64,000 bases of DNA from CAKZNE01 sp002695025. Lineage in GTDB: Bacteria > Bacteroidota > Bacteroidia > Flavobacteriales > Schleiferiaceae. The notes under the pieces are model-generated. The model did not search any database. It was not told the origin of the DNA and was given only the letters and a program-made list of their open reading frames with translations. Of this stretch, positions 27,601-36,843 are shown piece by piece. The stretch spans positions 1 to 64,000 of the forward strand of contig CAJWML010000009.1 of assembly GCA_913043285.1 (NCBI GenBank), read 5' to 3'. The position numbers and the translations under genes were made by a program. Numbering within the stretch: the first letter of the stretch is position 1; every line of letters begins with the position of its first letter.

Positions 27601-28772
27601 GCAGCCCCAATAGCGATAGTATTGCCATCTGTTACGGTCAGGGCCTGGTCCTGGAAACCGATACCTTACCCGCAGGCGGCTACCCCGAAGCTCATCAAAA
27701 CTTGGATTACCAAAGATTCTGGCAGGTAGATTCAACTTCTTTACCAAGTGGCTTCATAACTATTCCCTCATCCGACTCATTAACGTTGAATATTCCCGCA
27801 AATCAAAAACCGGGTAATAACTATTATCGGCTCGGAGTGGTAGATTCCCTTTGCGGGGATACTGTGCTAACCAAAAGAATAGCCGTTACCGTTTTACCCG
27901 CTCCTTACCAGGATGAAACGGTGGAACTGCAAGTAACTGACCCAAATCTCTATCAGGCTGGAAGCACGGTAAAACTATGCCGCAATCAGCGAAATGTGAT
28001 TTTTAAACTCAATAAAACGGACAAAGAGAGTTACTCTTACGTATGGTATTGGGAAACAGCCTCACCACTGTCGGGAATTACCATCAAGCCCCTGGGAGAC
28101 TCAACCTTTGCCTTTATTCCAAAGGCTTCACAGACCGGAACCGGCAATCTGGTCCTCCGTATAACTGACAACACCCATGCAGAGCAGTGTAATATTGATG
28201 TTAGCCGCGAAGTAACGGTGATCAATACCATCGCTCCGGACACCACGGAAATCCGGAAAAAAGGAACTTCGATACTGTTATGTGATATCGACAGGACAGC
28301 GGGTATTACCAACAAAACGGTTTACTACCGCTGGGGCCGCTTGGATCGTTGGTACGGAAACCTGGAAAACGTGTCCTTATGGGACACCATTCGATACCAC
28401 TTTTATCCGACTATTGATACTTCGAGATACGTGTATTACGTCATAAAAGCAACCGATACAACAGAATGTTACACCTTCAGCTTTTGGCCTTCCCTGCCCC
28501 AAAGGTTGATAAATACACGTGAATTGCCTCCTGCTCCTGAGACTCCGTTATACGAGGTTTACCCCAACCCGGGCACCGATGTGTTCAACTTAAAAGGAGA
28601 TATGGATGCTATTTCCGCAATCCGGCTGTTTAACTCAATAGGCATTACTATACCGATCACTTTTGACAAAAACGAACAGAAGATTCACTTACAGCAAGCC
28701 ATCCCGGGCTACTACCTATTGATGATCAAGGCCAAAGGACATTATCACACGCAAAAGATCATAATCGAATAA
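24678..28772 (+). CDS. large Ig-repeat protein with T9SS sorting domain
   Basis: 1364 residues. It appears to start at TTG 24678 after an AAGAG stretch. The signal peptide ends SFTCMQAQS. The body is about nine Ig-like modules, each with a core W (HYQWQYS, FQWLRK, YQWEKS) and a later YYRL.V.D.CG strand. They follow a rotating order of three subtypes. The last 75 residues form a T9SS type A sorting domain (YEVYPNPGTDVFNL ... KIIIE). It should be surface-exposed or released. Two bases separate it from the next gene, so it heads an operon that also encodes a barrel protein and an ABC transporter. Likely a partner or substrate of those products (inference). Cys residues are frequent and may form disulfides. 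Confidence 0.88.
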   Translation: MKLLLSKIIFLSIYSFTCMQAQSLQISLYANGEIINTMDTLFSCPGDLLTLSDSTSHNSDLTGYWLFTPTDSLQQDSTKEIKISFKWPGTESLTLKLYDSVGTASQNLVAAITIYLTTSDSLSPPVLNTPTSFICPAQIPENLFISQAAQGAFNDFIYQWQDSVTNQNWQDIGSSHNTPSPYIFTDGLVAGLVKYYRLKATSNLCGSELFSKPVVLHAYDSLTSGSLTDTNGLSINDTLSLCFGSSLPPLRINASGGDSNYHYQWQYSTNGSLYADINGCADSLILSSGLDNLKNPQNFFRVIASDGCGQTFTSAPLTVLVYDSLEAGTIKVQNTTSRKDTNICIGESIALVPQVSAPGGYGGDSPSRNYKFQWLRKTISGNYSPVQGLQANSDSLQIINDSSLSAGTYYYRLEVQDSCGIALTDSVKVMAYDTLRRPSINLTDTIFCPGNFPTASITISQLPSGGSGQFVYQWEKSPDLINWIAAGNTSTNPDTFSFNSSNSSISEFSPDTTLHYRLKVYCPRCKDSVLSDPVTLYTFPQIQLGSVTGVKSQPFQDSLIICYGQSLDSLTVLASEGDGNFHYNWQYSSDGLSFNTIHGALDSSVLLAGLSNLKDPENYYRVVVTDDCSQSAISDTFLAIVYDSLQGGTLQVYGSTSAKDTALCTGESLSLTFDQLPAGGKSGYDFTAYQYQWLRRTATGSFQPLTGTGAHNASLFIDHNGVLQPGTYYYKLQVIDDCAVVETDSIKLTLYPPVNRAEIDTASRLICSNSLPQTIPITTIASGGNGQFNYTWQRKFAGTNTWMDLSSGTAPQAYVFNTNLLPDTAIYYRLRSNSLRCGTALYSDSLKIETYSLPTIYNSGISGINGKRSDSICHNTNFDKLWIEAAGGNFDNDYRVAWFYSADSSFSTIKDSVLFNSSGSTNILPGSSIGKLLGGSTYYFQAVLEDKCGNKDSSGIFNIYVYDELSPGSVKARRSSPNSDSIAICYGQGLVLETDTLPAGGYPEAHQNLDYQRFWQVDSTSLPSGFITIPSSDSLTLNIPANQKPGNNYYRLGVVDSLCGDTVLTKRIAVTVLPAPYQDETVELQVTDPNLYQAGSTVKLCRNQRNVIFKLNKTDKESYSYVWYWETASPLSGITIKPLGDSTFAFIPKASQTGTGNLVLRITDNTHAEQCNIDVSREVTVINTIAPDTTEIRKKGTSILLCDIDRTAGITNKTVYYRWGRLDRWYGNLENVSLWDTIRYHFYPTIDTSRYVYYVIKATDTTECYTFSFWPSLPQRLINTRELPPAPETPLYEVYPNPGTDVFNLKGDMDAISAIRLFNSIGITIPITFDKNEQKIHLQQAIPGYYLLMIKAKGHYHTQKIIIE

Positions 28773-28774
28773 CT

Positions 28775-30346
28775 ATGGTCAGACCGCTATCCATAATCAT
28801 TGGTTTAATAGTGAGCTTTTTGGCTCAAGGTCAGGGACATTCCTCTTATGAGCTAAAGGTCATGAAGCTGGAGTCCTTAAGATTGATCCAGGAACTCAGT
28901 GTCAGGGATCGTCTGCACGATGAAAACCAAAAATACCGTTTCCTGAATCTTTTTGAAGACCGGGATGTAGCCATAGCCAACGAATTCTTACCCTCCAATA
29001 AGCTAAAAGCCCCGGTAAGTTTGGACGAATACCTTGAACTTTTTAACCGTTACGGAGCTAAAACCCTAGCCCTTACGGTTGATAACATCAGACCCTATTA
29101 TATAAGCCTGGGAGAACGGGACTCCAAAGGCCAGGTAATTTTTCTCGATGCCCATAAAACCTTAACCGTAACCAATGCGGAAGGCATACAATTCAAAGAC
29201 ACCCTGGATTTACGCTATACCATCGTTCATGATCCACGCAATGAAAGCTATACCATCCGGTCTGTGGATTACAAAAAAGAGCCTGGAAAATATTTGGTCA
29301 TACATCTTAACCGTAAGCAACTCATGCAAAGTGAAAATCCACCGCAAGCGTTGCTGATTAACGGTAAAAAAATCACATTACAAAGGGGAGGATATGGTGT
29401 TCTAAGCGGTTTACAAAGAGATAGCATTCTCAAGGTTACCGTGTATTCCGAAGATTACCTGGGCCGTACCACCTTCGCTATCAATCCCCGCGAACTCACC
29501 GAAAACGGTACTGTAAACTATGCCAAGCCCACCATCAATATAAAATCAAAACGCCTTTTTATTGAACCCTGTTACGGGAACGGTACTTCACCCATGATGA
29601 GCTTCACCATCAATACCGATGAGAGTGGCAATACCATAACCGGAGAGCTAAGTTACAGTGGAACCGGCTTGAGATTAGGCTATGACCTTTACCGCTTCGG
29701 CAGGTTTTATATTTCCCCCTATCTGGCCCTTTCCAATAGGAATTACACCGGAAACTACCATTTTGATCAATACAAGACTACCCTTACCGCTACCGACAAT
29801 GACGGTGATGAATATCAGCGCAAAATCAAAGTGGTGGATTTCCATGAAGCGCATAATTTTTCGATGAGCTCTTACGGATTGGGCCTGCTGACCAATTATC
29901 AGGCTTCTAAATATTTGAAAGTGGGTTTAAGCATAGCTTATCAAAGGAGTTCCATTACCAAAAGTTACTATGAGGCCAGTGGCATAGCTACCTATGCTGC
30001 CCTGTACGGGCCTGAAAATTTCAACATCGAAATTACCGGAACCAGTGAAGCGTATGAACAGGCCTATGATGTGTATAACGATGAACGGGTTTCACGCAAC
30101 AGTGAACTAAGTATCGATGGGTTTAACTCTTTTCAGGCGGGTGTATCCCTTGAGTTAAGACTAAACAAATGGTTGTTTGCCACCGCTGCCTACCGGTATG
30201 AAAGCATGAAAGCCTATTCCGAGTTTTCGCCCACCGCCCTGACCACCACACGAAATGATTTTACCGATATCTACAGCCTCAGCACCGATACCCGCTTCAC
30301 TTTAGCATCTTATGCTTTAGGACTAAAGATTTATGTAGGACTATAA
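28775..30346 (+). CDS. exported protein with C-terminal outer-membrane barrel
   Basis: 523 residues with a signal peptide (IIIGLIVSFLAQGQ). Residues 25-260 form a soluble mixed alpha/beta region without recognisable motifs. Residues 265-523 are alternating barrel strands (RLGYDLYRFGRFYISPYLAL, YLKVGLSIAYQRSS, FQAGVSLELRLNKWLFATA), ending in SYALGLKIYVGL, a typical closing strand. It starts two bases after the Ig-repeat gene and is followed 15 bases later by a lipoprotein-like gene. In other Bacteroidota a co-transcribed barrel often anchors or helps present a surface protein; that role is inference here. Confidence 0.8.
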   Translation: MVRPLSIIIGLIVSFLAQGQGHSSYELKVMKLESLRLIQELSVRDRLHDENQKYRFLNLFEDRDVAIANEFLPSNKLKAPVSLDEYLELFNRYGAKTLALTVDNIRPYYISLGERDSKGQVIFLDAHKTLTVTNAEGIQFKDTLDLRYTIVHDPRNESYTIRSVDYKKEPGKYLVIHLNRKQLMQSENPPQALLINGKKITLQRGGYGVLSGLQRDSILKVTVYSEDYLGRTTFAINPRELTENGTVNYAKPTINIKSKRLFIEPCYGNGTSPMMSFTINTDESGNTITGELSYSGTGLRLGYDLYRFGRFYISPYLALSNRNYTGNYHFDQYKTTLTATDNDGDEYQRKIKVVDFHEAHNFSMSSYGLGLLTNYQASKYLKVGLSIAYQRSSITKSYYEASGIATYAALYGPENFNIEITGTSEAYEQAYDVYNDERVSRNSELSIDGFNSFQAGVSLELRLNKWLFATAAYRYESMKAYSEFSPTALTTTRNDFTDIYSLSTDTRFTLASYALGLKIYVGL

Positions 30347-30361
30347 ACCTGTTCAACTTCC

Positions 30362-31318
30362 ATGAATAAACTCAAACCATACCTCTTGTTCACTTTTATC
30401 CTTTTTATCGCCATCCGCTGTGATAAAGGAGAAAGTGGTGAAAAAAACATAGCCACCCGTGTAGAAGTACAAACACGTGATAACGCCTTGTATATAAAAG
30501 CCTTTGAATTACTGGACTCTGCCGAGGAAAGAGCTATCGACCTGTCCAATATAAAAGATATCAAAAATGCTTCCGGCAAAAAAAACTTTGCGTGGGACTC
30601 CAAAAACGGCCAGCTCTTTTTTTGTGAGGAAGACGTTTCGGCCAGTGAAGTACGGCTTAAAATAACGTATAGGAAGAATACTCCTTTAAAGGATACGCTA
30701 ACCGAACCTTTCCTCTTTAGTTTACAAGACCATAAAAACTCATTGTCAGAAGATTGCACCATAATGCCACACCACATAAAGGTGAGATTTTCCGGCTGTC
30801 AGATGATTATTGAGCTTCCCTCCTTTTTGCGGAATGGCCAAAAAAAGTACCAGGTATCCATTAATGGCAAAGCATCAAACGACTACAGAGACAGGAAGTT
30901 GCAGTGGGATATCAAAGATAGGGCTGGTAAAATGGTGGATGTGTGGGTAGCTATTGAAGGGCAGGACACCATAGGCTCTAAAATGAATAAGCAATCCAAA
31001 ATACCCTTTTGTGATATGCCGGAACATGATATAGAAGAGCTAAGAACCGCTCTAGCCAAATACGCTAGCGATTTTGGAGATAATCCGGAAGACCTGGAAG
31101 CTTTGCTGGCCATCAAGGACATTATTCGAAATTCCTTTGTCGGCACCAACCCTCTGATCGTGGTGGATGGTAATCCAATAGAGGAAATAACGGTTTGGGA
31201 GAATCGCTTTTACAATCAGCACCTGGACCACAACACCACGTATAAGCTTATCGGAAGACCCGAAATACTGGAAGAAGCAAATAGCAAAAGATGGAAACTG
31301 GTCTATTCAAAAAAATAG
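30362..31318 (+). CDS. probable lipoprotein of unknown function
   Basis: 318 residues. A hydrophobic N-terminus ends in FIAIRCDKG, so Cys20 is a possible lipidation site although the -1 Arg is unusual for a lipobox. A beta-rich region (about 35-210) precedes a helical segment (EELRTALAKYA, about 220-255), then LIVVDGNPIEEITVW, a motif resembling the plug/carboxypeptidase-like loops of outer-membrane proteins. I do not recognise a family. Its 3' end overlaps the next gene by 28 bases, which links their translation. Confidence 0.75.
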   Translation: MNKLKPYLLFTFILFIAIRCDKGESGEKNIATRVEVQTRDNALYIKAFELLDSAEERAIDLSNIKDIKNASGKKNFAWDSKNGQLFFCEEDVSASEVRLKITYRKNTPLKDTLTEPFLFSLQDHKNSLSEDCTIMPHHIKVRFSGCQMIIELPSFLRNGQKKYQVSINGKASNDYRDRKLQWDIKDRAGKMVDVWVAIEGQDTIGSKMNKQSKIPFCDMPEHDIEELRTALAKYASDFGDNPEDLEALLAIKDIIRNSFVGTNPLIVVDGNPIEEITVWENRFYNQHLDHNTTYKLIGRPEILEEANSKRWKLVYSKK

Positions 31319-31893
31319 GGTTCTGCATCCTCTTAACACAATTGATTGCCGGAAATCTATCAGGGCAGAAGGAGACTCTAGTTTACCTGGACATAGCCGG
31401 TGAAGGAAATCGTACCTCTGTTAATGTCTACCTCGATTCTCTTTATAATAATTGGTCAGATAAACAGCAGAAGTTCCTGGTTTTCCTGAGCAGGGGTGGA
31501 ACTCCACCCGTGGTAGATGTAACCGGTGAATACTCCAGTGAAATCAAGAGAGTGATACGTACCGCCCAAAACATAAGCCTCCCCAACCCCAATGCAGACC
31601 TGGACACAATACTGAAGTTAAGCGATAAGTTCCTGAAGATGGACGGTGATGTTGAACTGTATTTCTTTTTTGGCGCAGAACAAGTGACCGGTTACGAAAA
31701 TCATATCGAAACCATCCTGGAAAGGATATTACTGACTCACGGGCTTCTTATGGAAGGCGGTAAGCTAAAAAAAGGTGTATCGGTAAAAGTGTTCATCGAT
31801 GCCCTGGAAGAGTCTAACAAAAAAACGTCACTAAATCACCCCTTAAGAGATAAAATCAAACTGTATGACCAATATCAATTTACCTTATATTAA
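31291..31893 (+). CDS. small exported protein of unknown function
   Basis: 200 residues with a signal peptide (IGFCILLTQLIAGNLSGQ). The mature part starts with ETLVYLDIAGEG and has a strand pattern (KFLVFLSRGGTPP, VELYFFFGAEQV, VSVKVFIDAL) reminiscent of a Rossmann-like or degenerate vWA fold, but without a DxSxS site. It overlaps the lipoprotein gene upstream by 28 bases and the vWA gene downstream by 29 bases, so all three are probably made together. Function unknown; a structural partner of the next protein is a guess from context. Confidence 0.75.
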   Translation: METGLFKKIGFCILLTQLIAGNLSGQKETLVYLDIAGEGNRTSVNVYLDSLYNNWSDKQQKFLVFLSRGGTPPVVDVTGEYSSEIKRVIRTAQNISLPNPNADLDTILKLSDKFLKMDGDVELYFFFGAEQVTGYENHIETILERILLTHGLLMEGGKLKKGVSVKVFIDALEESNKKTSLNHPLRDKIKLYDQYQFTLY

Positions 31894-34384
31894 ACGCTCT
31901 TCCGCTGCCTGCATCGGCACACTTTTACTTTTGGTTAGTACTATAAGTACAAAAGCAGGGGACTGTGATTGCCTGGCCATCCCGGACGAGTTACGATCGT
32001 ATGTAAGGGCTGAAACCATGGAAGGCTTATATGAAGGCACTCATAAACTGGCCGAGCTTACTTTACAGTATAAAGATTCCAAAAAAGACGAAAACAAATG
32101 GATCGTTTACAGCGACCGGGCTAATAATCCCATCTACTCAAAGCCGGACACCACCTCCATCAACAAGTCCACGCTTGATTTCATGCAGAAGCTTTATGTG
32201 ACGGGAATCGTAGAAAACAGTAACAATTGGCTGAAAGTAAGTTCCGTGAAAAGAATTGGTAACCGGGAAGAATGTACGGAGCTGGGGTTTATCCACGCCA
32301 GGAATCTCATTCTCAACAGTCATGCACAGCTCAATTCTTTTTCCACCACTAAAAAAGCCCTGGTACTCATCAAGGTAGAAACCAATTCGCAACTCAAAGC
32401 TTTGGAAAGTGCACTGGACAGAAATGATGGTAAAGAGCTGGAGACCTATCAATTCTATGCTGTCCCGCGAGTGGATAAACACTACAAAAGAGAGGTTGAA
32501 ACCGCTTTGGAAATACGCTTTGTGTTAAAGGAACAAGATGGCATGCAACTGCTTTCCAAGTCCGATATTCTGGACAATACCATTTCTATCCGCCAAATAA
32601 ACCAGGATGTAAGTGGGTGGATGCCCAACACCAAATTAACGCCCTGGGATACGAGATATTGCTATGAAATTGTACATGATGATTTCAATATCTACGACCA
32701 GAAACGGAATCCTGACGGCTACAAATCAGAGGAACCCATCCCGGTTTTTATGAATCAAAATTACCTGAATGAATACACCCGGGGTCATACCGATGTATTG
32801 CAAAAAGCCGTGGCCAAATACACGATAAAAAAAGAGCGGCCTCCCATACTGCAAATGCGCATGCCGGTACTCCAATATAACCGAGAGTTACCCAATGTAA
32901 AAGTGGCCGTAATGGGTAGCCAGGGTGTAATGACCGGGGAAACCGAAATCGTTAAGATCGAGGAGACACTTGATGAAAATAGCAAACTGAAGCAAAACGT
33001 AAACATCCTTTTTGTAGTAGATGCCACCCACAGCATGGAACCTTACAAACAATCGGTTATCAAAGGCTTGGAACAAATCATGGAGCTTAGAAATAAGTTT
33101 TATAAGGATAAAAAGATAAACTATGGCGTAGTTCTTTATCGGGATAAGGAGGATAATGAAGGAGAATATGAGATTTTCCAACCTCTGGCTATCAATGGCC
33201 CCCAGGATATTGCCAAAGTGAGTGGGTTTGTGGAAAACAGTGAATTTGACAGTAAAGGTAAAACCAGGTTCGAATCGCAATACTACGGACTAATTAGAGG
33301 AATGGAAGACTGCAACTTTAGCAAAGAAGAAAGCAACATTGTAATTCTGATAGGTGATGCGGCCAATTACCGCCAAGATCCCAGGGGATTACAAATGAAG
33401 GATGTTGTTAATGCCCTAAATCAACATCATGCCAGTTTAATTGCGTTCCAGGTGTATTACGGTGATGATCCCTCCTATCTCTACTTTAATCGCGATGCCA
33501 ATCAATATATACGCTCTATGGCCAACAGCCGCAAGGAAAAGGATAAGCTCAAACCACTCTTTAAGGAACTGCAAGACAGGAAAAATGCCTGGGTTATTCA
33601 GTTTCAGGATGAGCAAACCGGAATTCAACAGGATTTTGTCACCTCCGGCTTTGGGCGTTACATTTTTGCGGACTCTAACAGTGAAATGCCCTTCACTGAG
33701 TTAGAATCTAACCTCGTGGAAGCCATGGATGATTATTTCCGTGCTATGGAACAGCAGACTACCGTAAGGCAAACCGTGGTAAAGGAAGGAAAGGTGGAAG
33801 TCCCGGATCACTTTGTACAGGCTGAAGTAAACGCCATGAAACTCATGCTTGAGGAATACGGCTTTTCCAGTGATAAAATAGAACAGTTCTTCAATAAAGT
33901 GAAGGAATACGCCATGATCGGCTATACCAGCAAGAGCTTTTACGGTAAAAAGGAATGTTTTACCCCCGTGATTTTTTTAACCCATACCGAAGTTTCCAAT
34001 ATCATGCGGCAGTTCAGGAAGTTTGACCCTGATGCTACAGACTTGAAGGCCCGCAAGCAGTTCTACGATAACCTGAAAACAATGACCATGAATGCCCTGG
34101 GTGAACAAAATGAGGAAGTGGTCAATACCAAAACCCTGGATGAGCTGTGGACCGTAGTTTTTGGATTCCCTTTTGACCTGGACCGGCATTACGGAGACCT
34201 GCACGCTGAAAAACTAGGGAATATTGAAAAATCCAAACACAGCAAGCTCGATGATTTCATTTCCCAATTCAACAAATCCATTCCACGATTTTCCATGAAT
34301 AACCTCATGGAAGACCAGTTTAAAATGCATAACTCTATTTACTACTGGGTTCAACTGGATAAATTCCCGGGTAATGCAAACTAA
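31865..34384 (+). CDS. exported SH3-like/von Willebrand A protein
   Basis: 839 residues. Signal sequence (ACIGTLLLLVSTISTKAG), an SH3-like region (about 70-150, LYVTGIVENSNNWLKVSSV), a middle domain, then a vWA domain at about 378-590. The metal site is D386-A-T-H-S390 (canonical DxSxS, with Thr for the first Ser), followed by VLYRDKED and VILIGDAANYR. The C-terminal 230 residues are helical. vWA domains bind partners through a metal ion, often in large complexes. Its stop overlaps the ABC ATPase gene by 11 bases, arguing that the vWA protein works with that transporter at the outer face of the inner membrane. Specific role unknown. Confidence 0.85.
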   Translation: MTNINLPYIKRSSAACIGTLLLLVSTISTKAGDCDCLAIPDELRSYVRAETMEGLYEGTHKLAELTLQYKDSKKDENKWIVYSDRANNPIYSKPDTTSINKSTLDFMQKLYVTGIVENSNNWLKVSSVKRIGNREECTELGFIHARNLILNSHAQLNSFSTTKKALVLIKVETNSQLKALESALDRNDGKELETYQFYAVPRVDKHYKREVETALEIRFVLKEQDGMQLLSKSDILDNTISIRQINQDVSGWMPNTKLTPWDTRYCYEIVHDDFNIYDQKRNPDGYKSEEPIPVFMNQNYLNEYTRGHTDVLQKAVAKYTIKKERPPILQMRMPVLQYNRELPNVKVAVMGSQGVMTGETEIVKIEETLDENSKLKQNVNILFVVDATHSMEPYKQSVIKGLEQIMELRNKFYKDKKINYGVVLYRDKEDNEGEYEIFQPLAINGPQDIAKVSGFVENSEFDSKGKTRFESQYYGLIRGMEDCNFSKEESNIVILIGDAANYRQDPRGLQMKDVVNALNQHHASLIAFQVYYGDDPSYLYFNRDANQYIRSMANSRKEKDKLKPLFKELQDRKNAWVIQFQDEQTGIQQDFVTSGFGRYIFADSNSEMPFTELESNLVEAMDDYFRAMEQQTTVRQTVVKEGKVEVPDHFVQAEVNAMKLMLEEYGFSSDKIEQFFNKVKEYAMIGYTSKSFYGKKECFTPVIFLTHTEVSNIMRQFRKFDPDATDLKARKQFYDNLKTMTMNALGEQNEEVVNTKTLDELWTVVFGFPFDLDRHYGDLHAEKLGNIEKSKHSKLDDFISQFNKSIPRFSMNNLMEDQFKMHNSIYYWVQLDKFPGNAN

Positions 34385-35240
34385 GGAACTCATAGTAAAA
34401 ATCAGGAACATCTATTGCCACTACCCCAAAGAGGAAGCACCGGCTTTGGAGATACTGAGTTTAGACATTGAAAAAGGTAACATTTACTTCTTTATCGGAG
34501 AATCCGGAGTGGGGAAAAGTACAGCCCTTGAAGCTCTTGGCCTGATGAATAATATTATTAAGAACAACGGAGATTCTGAATTTAACTACTTCATTGATGG
34601 TCATACTTACGATGCCTTTCGATTATGGAAATCCTTTCGCAATGGGGTGGCCGGTTTTCGCAGAAAACACCTGAGCTTTATTTTCCAAAACACCAATATG
34701 TTGAATACGCTCAGTGCCTACCAGAATGCCTACATCGGTCGAGTACTGCAAGCCGATGATCTGAACACGGCTAAAAAATCGGCCACGGATATGCTCCGAA
34801 AAATTTTCATTAGAAAACAAGCCATCGGTAAAGAAAAAAAGGAGCTGGAAGCCACGGTAAACCGCATCACTAAAAATAAGATCTCGGCCAGTAGTCTTTC
34901 AGGCGGACAAAGGCAACGGCTTGCTTTTGTGCGGGCCATGATCATAGACTACGATATTCTCTTTGCGGACGAACCCACCGGTAACCTGGATCATGCCAAT
35001 GCCGTAAACCTTATGACCCAACTGAAAGATCACATCAAAGCCAAAGAAGGTACGGCCATTATAGTTTCGCATGATCTTGCCCTGGCAAGGGAATACGGTG
35101 ACCGGATTGTGGTATTGCAAAAAAGAGAAAAGGAGTGGAACGGAAAAATGCATAGCTACGGTTTCATTGATGAAAACAGTGTGTTTCATAAAACCGCATC
35201 AGGCTGGTTTAATGCAGCCACCAACAAAGAGCTGTCCTGA
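34374..35240 (+). CDS. LolD/MacB-type ABC transporter ATP-binding protein
   Basis: 288 residues. Walker A GESGVGKST at 42-50, Q loop in FIFQNTNML, signature LSGGQ at 175-179, Walker B ILFADEPTG with catalytic Glu200, and switch His233 (VSHD). The sequence is closest to the LolD/FtsE/MacB branch, whose members power envelope work or export of lipoproteins and peptides rather than small-molecule uptake. An extra 30-40 residues lie between the Q loop and the signature (KKSATDML..IGKEKKELEATV). A permease gene follows 22 bases downstream and must be its partner. Confidence 0.93.
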   Translation: MQTKELIVKIRNIYCHYPKEEAPALEILSLDIEKGNIYFFIGESGVGKSTALEALGLMNNIIKNNGDSEFNYFIDGHTYDAFRLWKSFRNGVAGFRRKHLSFIFQNTNMLNTLSAYQNAYIGRVLQADDLNTAKKSATDMLRKIFIRKQAIGKEKKELEATVNRITKNKISASSLSGGQRQRLAFVRAMIIDYDILFADEPTGNLDHANAVNLMTQLKDHIKAKEGTAIIVSHDLALAREYGDRIVVLQKREKEWNGKMHSYGFIDENSVFHKTASGWFNAATNKELS

Positions 35241-35262
35241 AATAATCTGTAAAACAAACCTT

Positions 35263-36789
35263 GTGAAAATACGGTCTCTCTTATCCACCTTTTTCTTTCC
35301 GGAGCTAATGGCTATGATCAAAAAGCCACAACTTATTATCCTGCTGGTAACGGTTATCGTAGCTTTTTGCTCCATAGGCCTCAATACCGGAAGTTCTGAG
35401 CTCTTATACAAGCGGATGAACAGTCCATTCATAAAATTCCTGGAACTCAATATCCCCAGCCATAATATCTCGGCAAAATTTCACAACAAAGTTGCAGAAT
35501 TTTTGAACGACAGCACGGCCAAATCCCGTTTCGATTTTAAAACTCATGGACTGGTTTCTGAGGTTTTTGATGACTTTAAATCCCAGAGTGGTGAAGCAGT
35601 AAGAGCGCATATTCGCTTAATTGATACCTCCAGTTATCTATACGACTTTCTATTGCGGGAAAACGGAAGTGATTTATTACTTACGACCAAGGAAGTAGAT
35701 CTTCAGGCCTCGCCCTGGTCTGTGGTGGTGACTTCAGGCTTCCTGAAAAAACTAGGATATGATGAATCGAGCTGGCCAGGATTTTTACAATACTGGCACA
35801 GTGATTCGCAATCGGTAAGCCTTCCGATTGCCGCAATTGTAAAGACCCTTCCCCGGGGTAACGATCTCTTTGCCCCTCCCCTTGCTTTTTATGCCATGCT
35901 GCGCAAATTTGAAAAAGATGTATTAGACCCGGATAATCCGCGCTTTCAAAGTTCCGCGATTATTTTTGCAGAGGGGGTGGATCAGGATAGTCTGAAAACT
36001 GTTTTAAACAAGTGCCCTCCTTGCAGGCAAGGTTCTTCCGGCCCTCCGGCCACACGTTATGACAATATTAAAAGCGGCTCATCTATCTACAAGACTTTTT
36101 CCGAGGAAAACGGTAAGAAAAAATGTCTGGAATCCCTGGAAAAATGCTTACGCGCCACCTATTTTCATGTGTTTAATGACTATCACCGTCTTCACCGCAC
36201 CATGTCTGATGGGCTCTATTCAGCCACTTTCCTGGAAGTACATTTTAATGAACTGGACTCCATACAAGCCTTTGTCAACGCAATAAGTGCAGAATTTTTG
36301 CAAGATGGTTTTGAACTGGAAGCTGAATTGAGCGCACTGGAAAGCATGAAGAATTTTGGTCTTTTCAGTAAGCTCATGAGCCTTCTGTCTCAGGCTTTAA
36401 CCCTGCTTTCCATTGTATTGATGATCTATGTTATATCCAACCTAATCGTGGTGCATATCGATCGTAATTCGGTGGCCTTAGGCACTCTGAAAGCCCTGGG
36501 GATGTCTAACTTGCTCATAGCGATATTATACTCCCTCATTGCCACGGCCATTATTATACCTCTTTTTGTTATTGGTTTCAGTATGGCCGAGTTATTGGGT
36601 ATATACACTAACCGTCTTATACTGGAACGTTTTGGCAATTCTATGCATCAGGATGAAAGTATATTTCGCTTATCCCTCAGTATTGATCATGTGATTTGGT
36701 TTGTTGTAGTCCCCATCACAGGAGTCGCTGCTTACCTCTTTTTGAAAATACGTAGGATGAGTCCTGGCGACCTGGTTTATAGCAGGTAG
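35263..36789 (+). CDS. FtsX/MacB-like ABC permease
   Basis: I place the start at GTG 35263, giving 508 residues; a longer frame from 35071 would overlap the ATPase gene by 170 bases and add no membrane sequence. One membrane helix at about 23-40, a large extracytoplasmic domain (about 45-365), then three helices in the last 140 residues (LLSIVLMIYVISNLIVV, AILYSLIATAIIIPLFVIG, HVIWFVVVPITGVAAYLFL), ending KIRRMSPGDLVYSR as in FtsX-type permeases. A Cys pair (KCPPC) in the periplasmic domain may form a disulfide. Last gene of the operon; it probably couples ATP use to movement of the vWA or lipoprotein partners (mechanotransmission, inference). Confidence 0.88.
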   Translation: MKIRSLLSTFFFPELMAMIKKPQLIILLVTVIVAFCSIGLNTGSSELLYKRMNSPFIKFLELNIPSHNISAKFHNKVAEFLNDSTAKSRFDFKTHGLVSEVFDDFKSQSGEAVRAHIRLIDTSSYLYDFLLRENGSDLLLTTKEVDLQASPWSVVVTSGFLKKLGYDESSWPGFLQYWHSDSQSVSLPIAAIVKTLPRGNDLFAPPLAFYAMLRKFEKDVLDPDNPRFQSSAIIFAEGVDQDSLKTVLNKCPPCRQGSSGPPATRYDNIKSGSSIYKTFSEENGKKKCLESLEKCLRATYFHVFNDYHRLHRTMSDGLYSATFLEVHFNELDSIQAFVNAISAEFLQDGFELEAELSALESMKNFGLFSKLMSLLSQALTLLSIVLMIYVISNLIVVHIDRNSVALGTLKALGMSNLLIAILYSLIATAIIIPLFVIGFSMAELLGIYTNRLILERFGNSMHQDESIFRLSLSIDHVIWFVVVPITGVAAYLFLKIRRMSPGDLVYSR

Positions 36790-36843
36790 GAGCTTTTTTA
36801 TAAAGGAGGAAGTGACTTAAACCATTGAGGACAATACTTACGG

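Noticed and set aside
35071..35262. Extended N-terminus of the ABC permease
   Set aside because: It overlaps the ATPase gene by 170 bases, has no membrane or signal sequence, and a GTG at 35263 gives a proper start.
34374..36789. Type I secretion or siderophore ABC system
   Set aside because: The permease has the one-plus-three helix plan with a large periplasmic domain of FtsX/MacB, and no membrane fusion protein or TonB receptor is linked.
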